Shown here: positions 35,271-47,200 of the stretch, piece by piece
Position numbering within the stretch: the stretch's first letter is position 1
Layout: the number at the start of each line of letters is the position of its first letter
Assembly (NCBI RefSeq): GCF_036346875.1
Contig: NZ_CP107852.1
Location: 248,001 to 312,000 of the forward strand
DNA from: Nocardia sp. NBC_00508
Lineage (GTDB): Bacteria > Actinomycetota > Actinomycetes > Mycobacteriales > Mycobacteriaceae
Reading direction: 5' to 3'
Length of the DNA stretch: 64,000 nt
Notes under the pieces: model-generated
Told to the model about the DNA's origin: nothing
Databases searched by the model: none
What the model saw: the letters and a program-made list of their open reading frames with translations, nothing else
Position numbers and translations under genes: made by a program

Positions 35271-38200
35271 TTATCCGCCCGATCTGGTTCCGGACCCGTC
35301 ATCGCCCGGGGGCCCAGACCACGGCGTGGACATCGGTGGACCATCCGATGGTGGTGTCGCGGGTGAGAACGCCTCGGGTATCCGGAATCCGCTCTCGGCG
35401 ACCTCCGCGCGCAGGAGTGCGAGATCCTTTGTCTGTCTGGTCCATATCTCGCCGACGTCCGTCCTGAGCGTTTCGCGCATCCGGACGGAACCGGTTACGT
35501 CCCAGACCGCGAGGCGCATTCCCGCCTCGGCGGTCTGCCGCACGAAATCCTGGGACAGCAGTGGGTACGGGATCGCGACACCGGTAGCCCCCGCACGGCG
35601 CGCATCATCGATGATGGCGTCGATCTTCTCGGCCCCCGGCCGCAGCGCGCGAGCCATCCAACCGGCCGCGCCACGCATTCTCTTGGTGACTACCGTCAGC
35701 GTGTTGACCATTGCCACGCGCTGCCAGTCCGGTGCCAGCTCTGCGGCTGCCGTCAATACCCGGAGGTCGAACGCGTGCAGCTCCCCTCGTATGCCCTGCC
35801 GCTCCAGCGTGGCCGCGATCTCCGCCACCTTCGCCCGGACTTGCGACTCGGACCAGGCGGGCCCCGCGGTCACCTCCACCGACAGCGCCGCATCCTCGAA
35901 GGCTGCCGACCGGCACATCACGTCGAGGGCAGCCATATCCCCGGCAGCCCGGCCCACCTCCACGGCGATCGCATTCACCCCGATCATCAGGGCGTCGGCA
36001 CACGCCCGCCCGGCATCCGCGAGCCCGTTCTTCCCGAGTTGCACCGCCAGCCTCGGCCCCATCCGCGCGACGTCGGACGGACCCACTGCCGCTCCGGCTG
36101 CCTCGACCGGAGCCGGCCGCAGCCCGCCGACCCCATCGGTCGCCACTCCCGCGGCAGGTCCCGGTAGGTCGCGGCGGGACCGGTGATCGCCCGGTGCGGC
36201 GAGTGCCGCGTCCAATTGCGGCGCACGGCGATCACTGGCTGCGTCGACCACCCTCGCGCGGATGCGGTGCATCGCCGTCGGATTGTCGACAGCAGGCCGA
36301 TGCTGCTCCGTGGGCACCTCATCACCCCGCCCGGAGAGGCACCACGCTGCGTGCCGCAACGACTCCGTGGGCTGTGCGGCACCGAGCAACGAATACTCCA
36401 GGTACTCGCCGTGCCCATCGAAGGGAGCCAGCGAATATGGGAAGCCGCGTTCGGCACGCACTCGCGTCGCGTTGGTGTCGGTGGCCGGATCGGTCCCCAG
36501 CCCGAATGGCCCGTCACCGAGCACGCGGCCCCGCGCATCGGGCGCATCCCCGCCGAAACCGGTGACCGGGTCGTCGGACTGGGCCAGCACCCAGGTGTTG
36601 CGACAGCTGGCATCCGTGGCACTGTCGAACCGTAGACCGCGCCCGGGCGAGCCCATGACCACGCCGTGTTCGAAGACACCGTCCAACCGGCCGCCGACGC
36701 CGCCTTCGGCAACGACCGGGGTCCCATAGCTATAACCGAGCTTCGACATCCTCGCACGGATCACCGCACGCCACGCCAGCGCGTCGCGTGCGAACAGCCT
36801 GCCACCGGCCTCTGCCAGTTCGGGCCTGGAGGCCCACGCTTCCTTGTTGTTGGCGGGCGCTTCGTAGCCGATCCAGCACACCACGGCGACCTTGGTGGAA
36901 CGATCCGCCCGCACCAACTCCTCGTACAGATTCCGCGCACTCGCCAAGCGAACCGGCGCCGACTGCAGCCGCGTGTTGACACCGTCCACATACCAAACCA
37001 CATGTTCGGCATCCTCGAGCCGGCAGTTGCCGATGACGAACGTGCCGGATCCGTTGCCTCCAAACGCCTGCGGGTCCAACGCCATTGTGGTGACGACCGG
37101 CGGAGGGATGTCGCGGTGCACAGTGACCGAACGGGTGAGTGCCTCGCCGACGGCGTACAAGTTCCTGAAAACCTGACGCTCGGTCCGACTCGCGTTCGTC
37201 CTGCCTTTCGCATGGATAGCGGAGGCAGTGGCATATCGCCAATAGTCGTTCGCGTAGTTCGCCACCTCGGACGGAAGTCCCGGCGCGTTGCCCACGATCC
37301 CGGGGCAGAACGCCACGATCGCGCGCTGCTCGTCGCCGTGCAGCGAGTTCCACCACCGTTTGTTGTCGACCGCGAGTCGACCGGCCCTCGTGAAATCGTC
37401 CGGCAGACCTCGATGCAGCAGGACTTCGGGCCCCGCACCTGGGCCGCCGCGCTTCTCGATCGCGCTCCTGGCGAGAGCGGCGTCGCTGCCGGTCTCGCTC
37501 AATGTGGGCACGCCGTGCGGGTTACGCGGCAGGATGCCGGCATAGACGGACTCGGTCTGCTCATCGACGGCGCGTTCGATACATTCGGTGAAGCTGACCC
37601 ACCCTTTCTGTACGGGATCATGGCGCGCGACCCGATCCGGATAACCGGCCAGGATGCGGCCCACATTCTCCAGCGACTCCGTCGGCGCCTTGGTGCGATC
37701 GTCGATATACAGAAGGAATTCCACATCGATCGGCTTACCCGCCTCGAACGGCTCCTTCTCGTATCTCTGCGCCATATCGCGCATATCCTTCAGCACCGCA
37801 TTCCTACGTCCCGCCTCGCCGGTAGGAAACCGGCACGCGAATTGCACGCCTGGCAGATCCTTCGCTTTTGCTGGGCTGCTCACCCGGGATGCGATTCCGT
37901 AGTACACGTCGGTGGACGACGCAATGCCCGCCAGTGCATCACTCATCGTCCTCAGATTCGCCTCGCCACAGACCACTACCGTGTCGACGCTACGGGCGGC
38001 CCACTCGTGTGCCAGAGCTTTCTTCGCGGGTCGACCGCCGTTGCCGTGTACGACCAACTGGAGTTCCGGCCGGACCGACGGGTGCGGCGCTGCCCCGGTG
38101 TCCATGTCAGCAGACAGCGCCGCGATATCGCCGGCCAGGCGGTGACCATCGGTCCCGGACCACACCACGACCCTGACCGGGCGCTCCGGGTTCTCCCGCA

Positions 38201-41200
38201 CCGCGACCTCATAATGGTTGCACGCCAACTGCATTCGCTGATCGAGGCGGCGCAGATCGCGGTCGGTGCCGTCCACCTGCCACGCCTCCGCGACGGGATC
38301 TCCGCTGCCGAACGAGATCATGATCGAGCCGGCACCCGGATCGTCGGTATCGAACCGCTCGAGCAGCACGGTAGGCGCCGGCACTCCTGGCGTCTCGATC
38401 GTCGCAGCACGCTGACGCGCCCGGATCAACAGGTCCTCGACATTCAGCAGGTAGTCCCGCAGCGCCCGCTCGCGGCCGCTCAGCTGGGTCGCTATCGCCG
38501 CGACCTCGAGTGCGCCCCGCGTTTTCGCGAAAGCCCAGCGATTGGCCTGGTCGCGCACACCTCTCGGGAATCCGCCTGCGTTGCCGACGAATTGGGGCCA
38601 CACCCGCGCCAGCGCTCGCAGGTCGTCCACGCTCAGATTCCGCGTCCGACGCGCGTTCTGGGCCGCGTGCTCCGCACACTCCTGAGCGGCAGCCACCGCG
38701 CGTTTCGCGGTCGATCTCCTCCACCAGTACACGAGATCGTCCGGGCTCGCCCCGGCACCCCAATGCTCACGCAATACCCGATCGGCCCGCATGCGCAGCT
38801 CGGCATCGGGTGGGGTGTAGGTCGGCAGACCGGCACGCGCGTCGACCGGCCCGATGAGATCGGCGGGCGCGGCCGCTCCGGCACGCTCCAGCTCCCCCGC
38901 ACGCACCGGATCCGCCGGCGCGTCATCCCCGGGCCTGCTGCCGATGTAACCGACCGGTCCAGCACCAGGGTTTGCGGGTGAGCCGACCATTCGGCCGCTC
39001 AACTGCCGCCGGATGAGGCTCAGCAAACGGCGGCGGCTGCCGGCATGCAGCTGCGCACACCACTGTGTGAGCACCTCGCCCGGGTACACAGGTGCGTAGG
39101 GCTGCACGAGCAGCCGCCACCGGCCAGATGGGTCCTTACCGACCGTGACACGCGCCGACACGACACCGAGGTCGAGCACTTCGCTTGAGCGTTCCGTCAA
39201 CGGTGCCGGTTGTTCCGACATCGGCGTGGGGAGGATGGCATCGTCGGGGACGTCGAGGACTATTCGGCGCAGCGCCGCCATGGCGCCGTGCGGATCATCG
39301 GGCTCGTCAGCCCGATGTGGCCGGCATCCCTCCTCGACCGCACGGTCGGTCAGTATGTGGCCGTTGGACGTCATCGTGTAAGAGGAGTCACCGGGCCCCT
39401 TGAACACGCTCGGCGGGAGCGCCGCTATCCACTGCTCGAAGCTCGATCGTTTCGGTGATCTCCCGGGTTTGGTTCCCGCCTTGTCGAGCGCTCCCGCACT
39501 GCACAGGCGCAGGTACTCGTGCAGCAGCCGGCCCGGGATCAGTTTCCGGCTCGGATCGGCATCGTCCGGCTGAAGATGCTCGCTGCGAACCTCTCCGTCG
39601 ATCCGCAGCCGCACGCCGTCGTAGGCGATCCGCAGCTGGCCACCGCGGCGCCGGATCGTGTCCAGCGCGTCCGGGCGTTCGGTGAACAGCTTGCGCAGGA
39701 CACTGCCGTGCTCGCCCATGCTCGCGACTCTCAGGCCGGTCGGGTTGCCGTCCCGGTCCGCCTGTACCGCCACCTGCGGGTGTCCCTCGATCGGTGACGT
39801 CCCGGGCGACCGTAGCGCCGCTTCGATCCGCGGGCTCGACACGGCGGCGTCGACCATCTCGACCAATCGCGTCGGCGCACCCGCGGCGCCCTCGGCCAGC
39901 TCCCACTCGTCGAACGCGGCGGTCAATCGCTGTGCGTCGGGCCGTCCTTCCATCCATTCGGCCAAGCCCGGGAACTCACGGCGCCAATTCTTCTTGTTGA
40001 ACGGCTGGAAGGCCCGCGATTCCCGGCTCGGTGGCACTCGAAGCTCCCGGCCGCCGGCCGGTGGCTTCGTCCACGGACCGGGTCCGAACTCGACACGTAC
40101 CGTGTGCGACCAGTTCGCAAGCATCGTGTTGCTGATCTCCGCGATTGTCGTGAGTTCGACTCCGCTCAATCTGGTCTCGCCGCGGCGCGGCTGTGACAGC
40201 AGCCACGAGCAATCGGCGCCGAACGAAAGCACGGAGGCGGAATCAACCCTGGGATCGGTTTCGCCGTCCGCCACCGCGACGTGCATCAACCGCTCGTCTC
40301 CGCCCGGCTCACCCGTGCCGAACCACATCACCACGTCACCGCGCTGTGGACGTGACCCCATGTCACGGTCCGAGAGGAGTTGCCGTCCGGCCGGCACCAG
40401 GAGGCCGGGCAGTTCGTGCACCCAGCGCCGGGAGAAGTCGTCAGGGTCGTCCCAGTTGTAGATGGCGCGGACCTGTTCGCGGTCGAGTGCGCCGGCGGCG
40501 ACGGCGGCGTACACCACCATGTCGATGCAGCTCAGCGGCAGGTCTGGGGCCAGGCCGGGAAGCTGCCCATCACTCGACCAGCCCCACTCGGCGAAGAGGC
40601 TGTCCGGTTTCAGTTGACACCAGTAGATCGTGTCTGTCCGGGTGAAGTACCCGAGCAAGGACTCCACGACGCGGGGCGACGCGGGTACCACATGTGATTC
40701 CACCGTGTCTGCCGCGACGTGTGCATCACTGTCCGATCGCCGCGACCACGGCGTCGTCCGCGGCGTCTCCTCCGATGCCGGCCTATGTGAAGATTCACCC
40801 TGTTCGGGTGGCCTGCTCCCGATGAATCCGTCCGGCCTGATCGTGCCCTCGCCTGGCGCGGAATCGCCGCGCAACACCGATGGATTCGGCGGCAGATCCG
40901 GCTCCGCCCTCGCCTTGCTCCACGGCGTCGGCCGGTTCTGCTCGCTCGCGGTGACGTCGGCGGGTTCACGATGGTCGAACGCACTGCGCAATCGGGCGAC
41001 CGTATCGACGAGAACGTCTGTCGCGGCGGCGGCCGGCAACCCCAGCCGCTCGGCGGTGCGGGCCAAGGACATGCCCTCGACCAGGTGCAGCATGACCAGC
41101 CGCTCCGCGATGGCGGGGTCGGCCATGTCGGCAAGCGCGGCGCGGACCGTCATCACGAAGTCGGTATCGGAGAACCCTGCGGGAACCGGATCGGCTACGT

Positions 41201-44200
41201 CCCGGTGCGGCGACCCGTGGTTGCCGCTGATCGGCGAGTCCAACCGCAGAGTGGGCCGAGCCAGGATCTCCCGAGCCAGCGCGACATCGGCCACCTTCAA
41301 TCCCGCTCCCCGCGCGATCTCGGTGTCCTCGAGCGGCGCACCCGCGGAGACCATCCTGCTGATCTGCGCTTCCACCGTGCTCACGAGCTTCCGTGTGCGG
41401 TTGTCGAGATCGGGGAATCGAAGCGCGAGACGGTACCGGAACACCGCTCCGCGGCAACTGGCCCATGCATGAGCAGCGAACGACGCAGACGGAACGTGGT
41501 TGGCGATCGCGCTCAGCATCCCGATCCAGGCGGCCTGTCCCGCGTCGTCACGAATATCCGGAGGTTCGCGACGGGCCACTGCCTTCGGAACCCACGCGAA
41601 TCTCTCGAGAATCTCGTCCTGGACCTCTCCTTCTTCGGGCGAACCCACCCGAGTCACGACATACCGTCTGAATAGTTCTTCTTCGTCTCGATAGCCGGAA
41701 CGCTCGTATCGATCGGCGTAGAATCGCTCGACGACCTCCAGCAACAACTCGCCGCCGACGCCCTGCGCTCGGCACAGTTGCCGCACTTTGCTCAGCCGCG
41801 GGAGATAACGATTGTTCTCGATACTGGAAAGAGTGCTGCGAGGCATCTGCGCACGCCGCGCGAGTTCGGTCGTCGACATCCCTTCGTCGTAACGTAGCGC
41901 CGCGATCCAACGCCCCAGCGATTCGTGTGCAGCGGGATCGATATCGGCGGTGGTATCCGAGTAGAAGTCCCGCACCGCCTGGATCAGTAGGCCCCCCGAG
42001 ACTCCCAGCGCCCGGCAGATTCGCCGGAACGTGCCGAACCGCGGGCGTCGATTCTCGGTCTCGACCTGTGCCAGGTACGTCGTGGACAGACCGGTCACAC
42101 GGGCGAGTTCGGCGCGGCTCATGTCCCGGTCGTGACGCAGCGCGGTGATCCACCTGCCGAGGTCGTGTGCCGCTGGCTCGAGGTCGAGATCGATGTGCGG
42201 ATAGAAGTGCCGGGTTGCCACCCTCAGCAGTTCGTCGTCGATCTCCAATACCTCGCAGATTCGCCGGAAGACCGCGAACCTCGGCACATAATTTCCGGTC
42301 TCGATATGGCCGAGATGTCCCCAGCCGGGCCCGATTGCTTCCGCGAGCTCGGTCCTGGTCATGTCCCGGTCGTGACGCAGAGCCACGATCCAGCTGCCGG
42401 GTGACGCGGGATCGTGGGTGTCCGGATCGAGATCGAGTTGGAGATCCGGATAGAAATGGTGTGTGGCCGTGCCGAGGAGTTCCGGCGCGACGTCCATGGC
42501 CCGGCAGATCCGCAGGAAGATGATCGAGGTCGGAGTGTATTCTCCGGTCTCGATTCCGGCCAGGTATCCGGCCGACGTGCCCGCGGCGCGTGCCACTTCG
42601 GCTTGGGTCGTGTCCTGGCCGTGCCGCAGCGCAATGATCCAGTTACCGGGTGAGGCGGGATTGTGCGCCGTCGGGTCGAGATCGAGCACGAGATCCGGAT
42701 AGAGGCTACGCGTAGCCTCCGCCAGCGCCTGCTGTTCCACGCCGAATGCTCGAGCAATCCGGAAGAAGAGGTTCGGTGGCGGGCGATCCCCGTTCTCGAT
42801 CTCCCCGATCCGCGTCGGCGTCACTCCGACCGCGCGGGCGAGGTCCGCCTTGGTCATGCCCAGGTTGTTGCGATGCGCGGCAACCCAGCCACCCGGCGAA
42901 TCATGCGCGGCAGCATCGGTTTCGAGCTCGACATCAGGATAGAACCGCCGAGTAGCCTCGGTCAGCGCCTCGCCCTCGACTCCCAGCACGCGGCAGACCT
43001 GCTGAAAAGTGCCGAGGGAGGTCCGTCGCCCGTTCTCGATATTGGACAGTGCGGCATTGGTCAGGCCCACCGCTTGCGCAACGTCCTTCTGCTTCATCCC
43101 CTGTTCGAGCCGCAATGCTTTGAGCCACGCGCCCCGCGAGGCGTCCAACGACGGATCGGACTGCTCCCGGCGACGGCTGCCGATGAATCCGTGGTTGCCC
43201 GTGTCCGGCCGGCTCCCTGGGTTATCCTCCTGCCCCGGGAGATCGATGACGAGTTCCGGGGTGATCTGCGGTGGCCGACCGGCGGTGACGTACTCGTGGA
43301 TCGCCCACTGCGGCGTACCGACCGCCGCGCCGTGGATGTCCGTCTCGGCGAACCCGACGGCAAGCGCCTCGTATTCACGGAGCCTCGCCTTGGTTTCGTC
43401 GACGAAGGCGTACACGGGCAGTCGCGCGAGCCAGGTCTGCTCGGGTTCTCGGATCAGGCCCAGTTCGTGGAGCCGGGACCAGGTTTCCTCCAGCACCTGC
43501 CGCAGGGTCACCGACAGGAGTTCCACGGCATCGATCGCGTGGACGAATTCGTGGACAGCATCGTGGTGGAACGGTCTGTCACCGATCGGATTGAGACCGC
43601 GCTCCCGCATCTCGATACCGCGTTCGACAGTCCAATCCGGCCTGCTCGCATTGCGCAGGCTGAACTGTATCCCCAGGGTTCGGAACGTCGATTCGGAGTC
43701 ACGCTGGGCGAAGGATGCGGCGCCGGCGTTCTCGTTACCCAGGTAATCGATCCACAGTCCCCTGATGTTGGTACGGCCCGGGAACCTGGTGAGCATCTCG
43801 TCCAGCGCGCCGAGGATCTCCTCGACGACGTGGGCGGGAACATCCGGATGGTCGAACCCCACGATCGTGATGTGCGGGTAGTCGAGGTTGAACGCTTCGA
43901 CCCGTCGCGCCTTGGCCTGCGCTTCGAAGTCGAGCCCGGCGCGATGCGATATCTCGCCCGGCGTGCGCACGGCGTGCCACTCGACCTCCGCCAGCGCGTC
44001 CATGTACCGGCCGTGTATGTGACGCAGCGCGGGCTTGTACTCGTTGGATATCGGAAGATCCGAAATCCATGATTGCAGGTATGCCACCCGCTCCCGAATG
44101 GTCGAGAGCTCCGACCTCGTCATGCCGTGGTGCTGCCACACCTCACGGCCGTCGATATGCCGCACGAACATCGCGGCGAATGCACCGGTCGGCGTCGCAT

Positions 44201-47200
44201 CGATCGCGGAGGGGGCGCGACCGCCTCTCACCTCGTTGTCCGGGCCGACACTCCACTCTGGCGCGGCGCGGTCCGTCCTGGTCACCGCGTCGAAGAGGCC
44301 GAGTCGCCTGGCCGAGCGCGAGCCGAGAATCCCGCGGTCGGGTGCCTGCAGGCTGTTGCCCGGCTGCCCGGGAGTGATCTCCCGATAGACCGTGTCGTCC
44401 TCCAGAATCAGGCAGGTACGCCCGACCGGCGCGTCCATGATCGCAGCGACTTTCCGCTGCAGCACCTGCTCGAGAGCGGCCACCGGGTCGGTGTACGTCT
44501 CCGCGAACACTCGGGTGCCGTTGCCGAAGGTCACCGACTCGACCCGCACCCCCGGCGCATCCTCGACCGGCGAACGTTCCGCTGTTCCGGACTCCCTGCC
44601 TGCGAGCACCAAGTCCTGGAAGTCGGGACCGGCGGACGCGTCGTCGCCGGACGAGTTCCCCTCCTGTGGCCGGCTGCCGATGAATCCCTGTGGACCGCTC
44701 GCGCCGTGCCGCTCGATGAACAGCCCCGCCACCGTTGCGCGCACCTGCTGTCCGGACATGTCCGGTGCGAACACGGCTGATTCACCCCGTGACGGGCGGC
44801 CGGGCCGCGGCGTGGATTCCCCGGGGCGGCTACCGATATAGCCGTCGAACCGCTCCGGTCCGGTGGGCTGGTGTCCGGGAGCGTCACTGTCGGCGGCCGT
44901 CGACCCGCCGATATCGGGGAGGAGAGACCGGACCGCCGCCGTCACCGTCGGTGCGAATTCGGGCAGGGTCGCGATCCGCTCGGACTCGCTGTCGGCGGAC
45001 CGTCGGCTTCCGGTCCTGGCGGTGCGGCCGGAGAGGATCCGATCGGTGACGACTCCCGCGACCGCGCAGGCGAGGAGCCGGGCGGTGCGGGCGTCGATCT
45101 CCTCGACCACTTCGTCGAGGTGCGCGGCCAGCATCGCCCGGTGCCGGTCGTGCAGCCGGTGTGATCCAGGGCCGGGTGCAAGCAGGTTCAGGTGCAGCAC
45201 GCGGGCCTCGTCCGGATGCTCTGCGAGGGCGGTGAGGTAGGCGTGGATGGCCGCCCGCAGCCGCGACAGCACGTCGTCGCCCGCGGCATCCGGCATGGCG
45301 GCCCGGGAGGCGACCCGCACGCGCTCGACGGCTGCCGCGCAGGCGGCCTCGAAGCCGGTTCGCTTGTCGGAGAACAATTTCCGGTATGTCCGGGGCAACA
45401 CCTCGGCGCGCCGCTGGACGGTCTCTGGAGACATCTCGGTGTAACCCTGTTCGGCCGTGACCGCGATCAGCTGTGTCAGGATCCGTTCCCGCTCATCGGG
45501 TTCCGTCCGTTGTGCCGAGCGACTGTGCTGTTCCCGAGATGGCACCGCAGCGTCGGCCGGGCTGTCGGTGGCGGCGGAGCCGACGGCCGCGGTCGTCGTG
45601 CCGTTCCGAAGCAGATCGGCGAGACCTCGGCGGAGAGCAGGCACGGTGGTGGCGTCGCCGGTCGCGGCCCAGTCGGCGAGCATGCCGTAGACCCCTGCCG
45701 CCAAGGCGCGGCGCTCCCGCGTCGGCGTGATCGACTCCTCGAACACGGTCGCGAGCGTGGCGGCGATCTCTCGGGTCATGCCCACGGTGAGTTCGGCGCG
45801 CGCTCCCGGGTCGGCGGCGAACCCCTCGACCAGCAGCACGCGCGCCATGGCCGGGCGTGTGGCAAGGGCGCTCACATATGTGTCCACCGCGGTGGCGACA
45901 CGGGCGGCGCGGTCCGACGCCGCCATGGCACGCACCTCGTCGACGACCAGTTGGTTCAGGTTGCTCAGGGCCTCCCGGTGCGCGTCGGCCAAGGCGTTGT
46001 GGGTGGTCAGGAAGTGCTCGCGGAAGGTGTCCCGGTGGATCCGCGCACGCAGGCAGACGTCGTCGACGGTGGTTGCGCCGAATCCATGCCGCGACACCGT
46101 CGCCACGAACGCCCGCAGGATGCTCGCGCGTGGATCGCCCTGCCACGCAGCGGTTCTCGCGGACGGATCGAACAGCCACTCATCGGCGCCCGCCGCCGCG
46201 AGCCGGATGGGCAGCGGATCCCGCGCCGGTGCGAACTCCACGACCGTGCCGCCGATGACAGCTCGCCGCACCGCGGGATCGGTTTCCATCGCGTCGGCCA
46301 CGGCGAGTATTCGCTCGTAGTCGGTCTCCTCGCCGCGCGCCACCACATGCCCGTTCTCGATCCTCACCTGGGTGCGGGACGGCCGGATCGCCGGGCGAGG
46401 GTGTGGATCGGTGTTCAGGGCGGCATGCACAAGCATCTTCGCGCTGCGTTTGCCGGTGTACGGCTGCAGCAGTTCCTGCAACCGGCGCGCGGCCGCCCAC
46501 GCGCCGGGCACATCGTCGAGTACGGAGTCGAGTGCACCAGCCCAGCTCTCGACATCCGGCGCCGCACCGAGAGGCTGTTCGACCAGATTGAACCGATCCG
46601 CCTGGTCGCCGTATTCCGCCAGCTGGGCGAGGAACCGGCCCACTCCGCTGGACGACGGCACCACGACCGGCACGCCCTGCTCGATCGCCTCCAAAACCAC
46701 CAGGCCGAAGCCCTCGGCACGCGAAGGCATCACCACGACCGTTGCCGAGCGGATATCCGCCTGCAGCGTCGCACGATTCGACGTCCGCGGCGCCACCTCG
46801 ACCGCATCCGGGTCGCCGACCAGCCTGACCAACTCGGCGCGGGCCGAATCAATGCCGCGTTTCGGATAGCCCCGCACCACCAGCCGCACGTCGCGCCCGC
46901 CGGCCCGAAGCCGCCGCACAATGCGGGCGATCTCCGCCACGCCCTTCAACGGGTCGTCCGCACGGCCGAACAACAGAATCCGTGCCGGGTCGCCGGGCGC
47001 GGGAACCGGCGGCTGCCCGGCCATCACCAAACCCGGCTGCAGCTCGTGCACCGAGCCGTGCCCCGCCATGACCGCCGCCGACAGCGCGTCGGTGGCCAGC
47101 ACCGATCCGAGCCCGGTCACCAGATGTGCACGCCGCGCCAGATAGACATCGGCCGCGACCTTGGCCCGGCCACGTTCCGGATTGTTGCCGAGGGTGGCCC

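Noticed and set aside
40360-40376. Another G-S-R-P occurrence (D-M-G-S-R-P-Q) as a ninth linker.
   Set aside because: It lies inside the NlpC-like fold between the catalytic Cys and His and lacks the preceding G-x-I.
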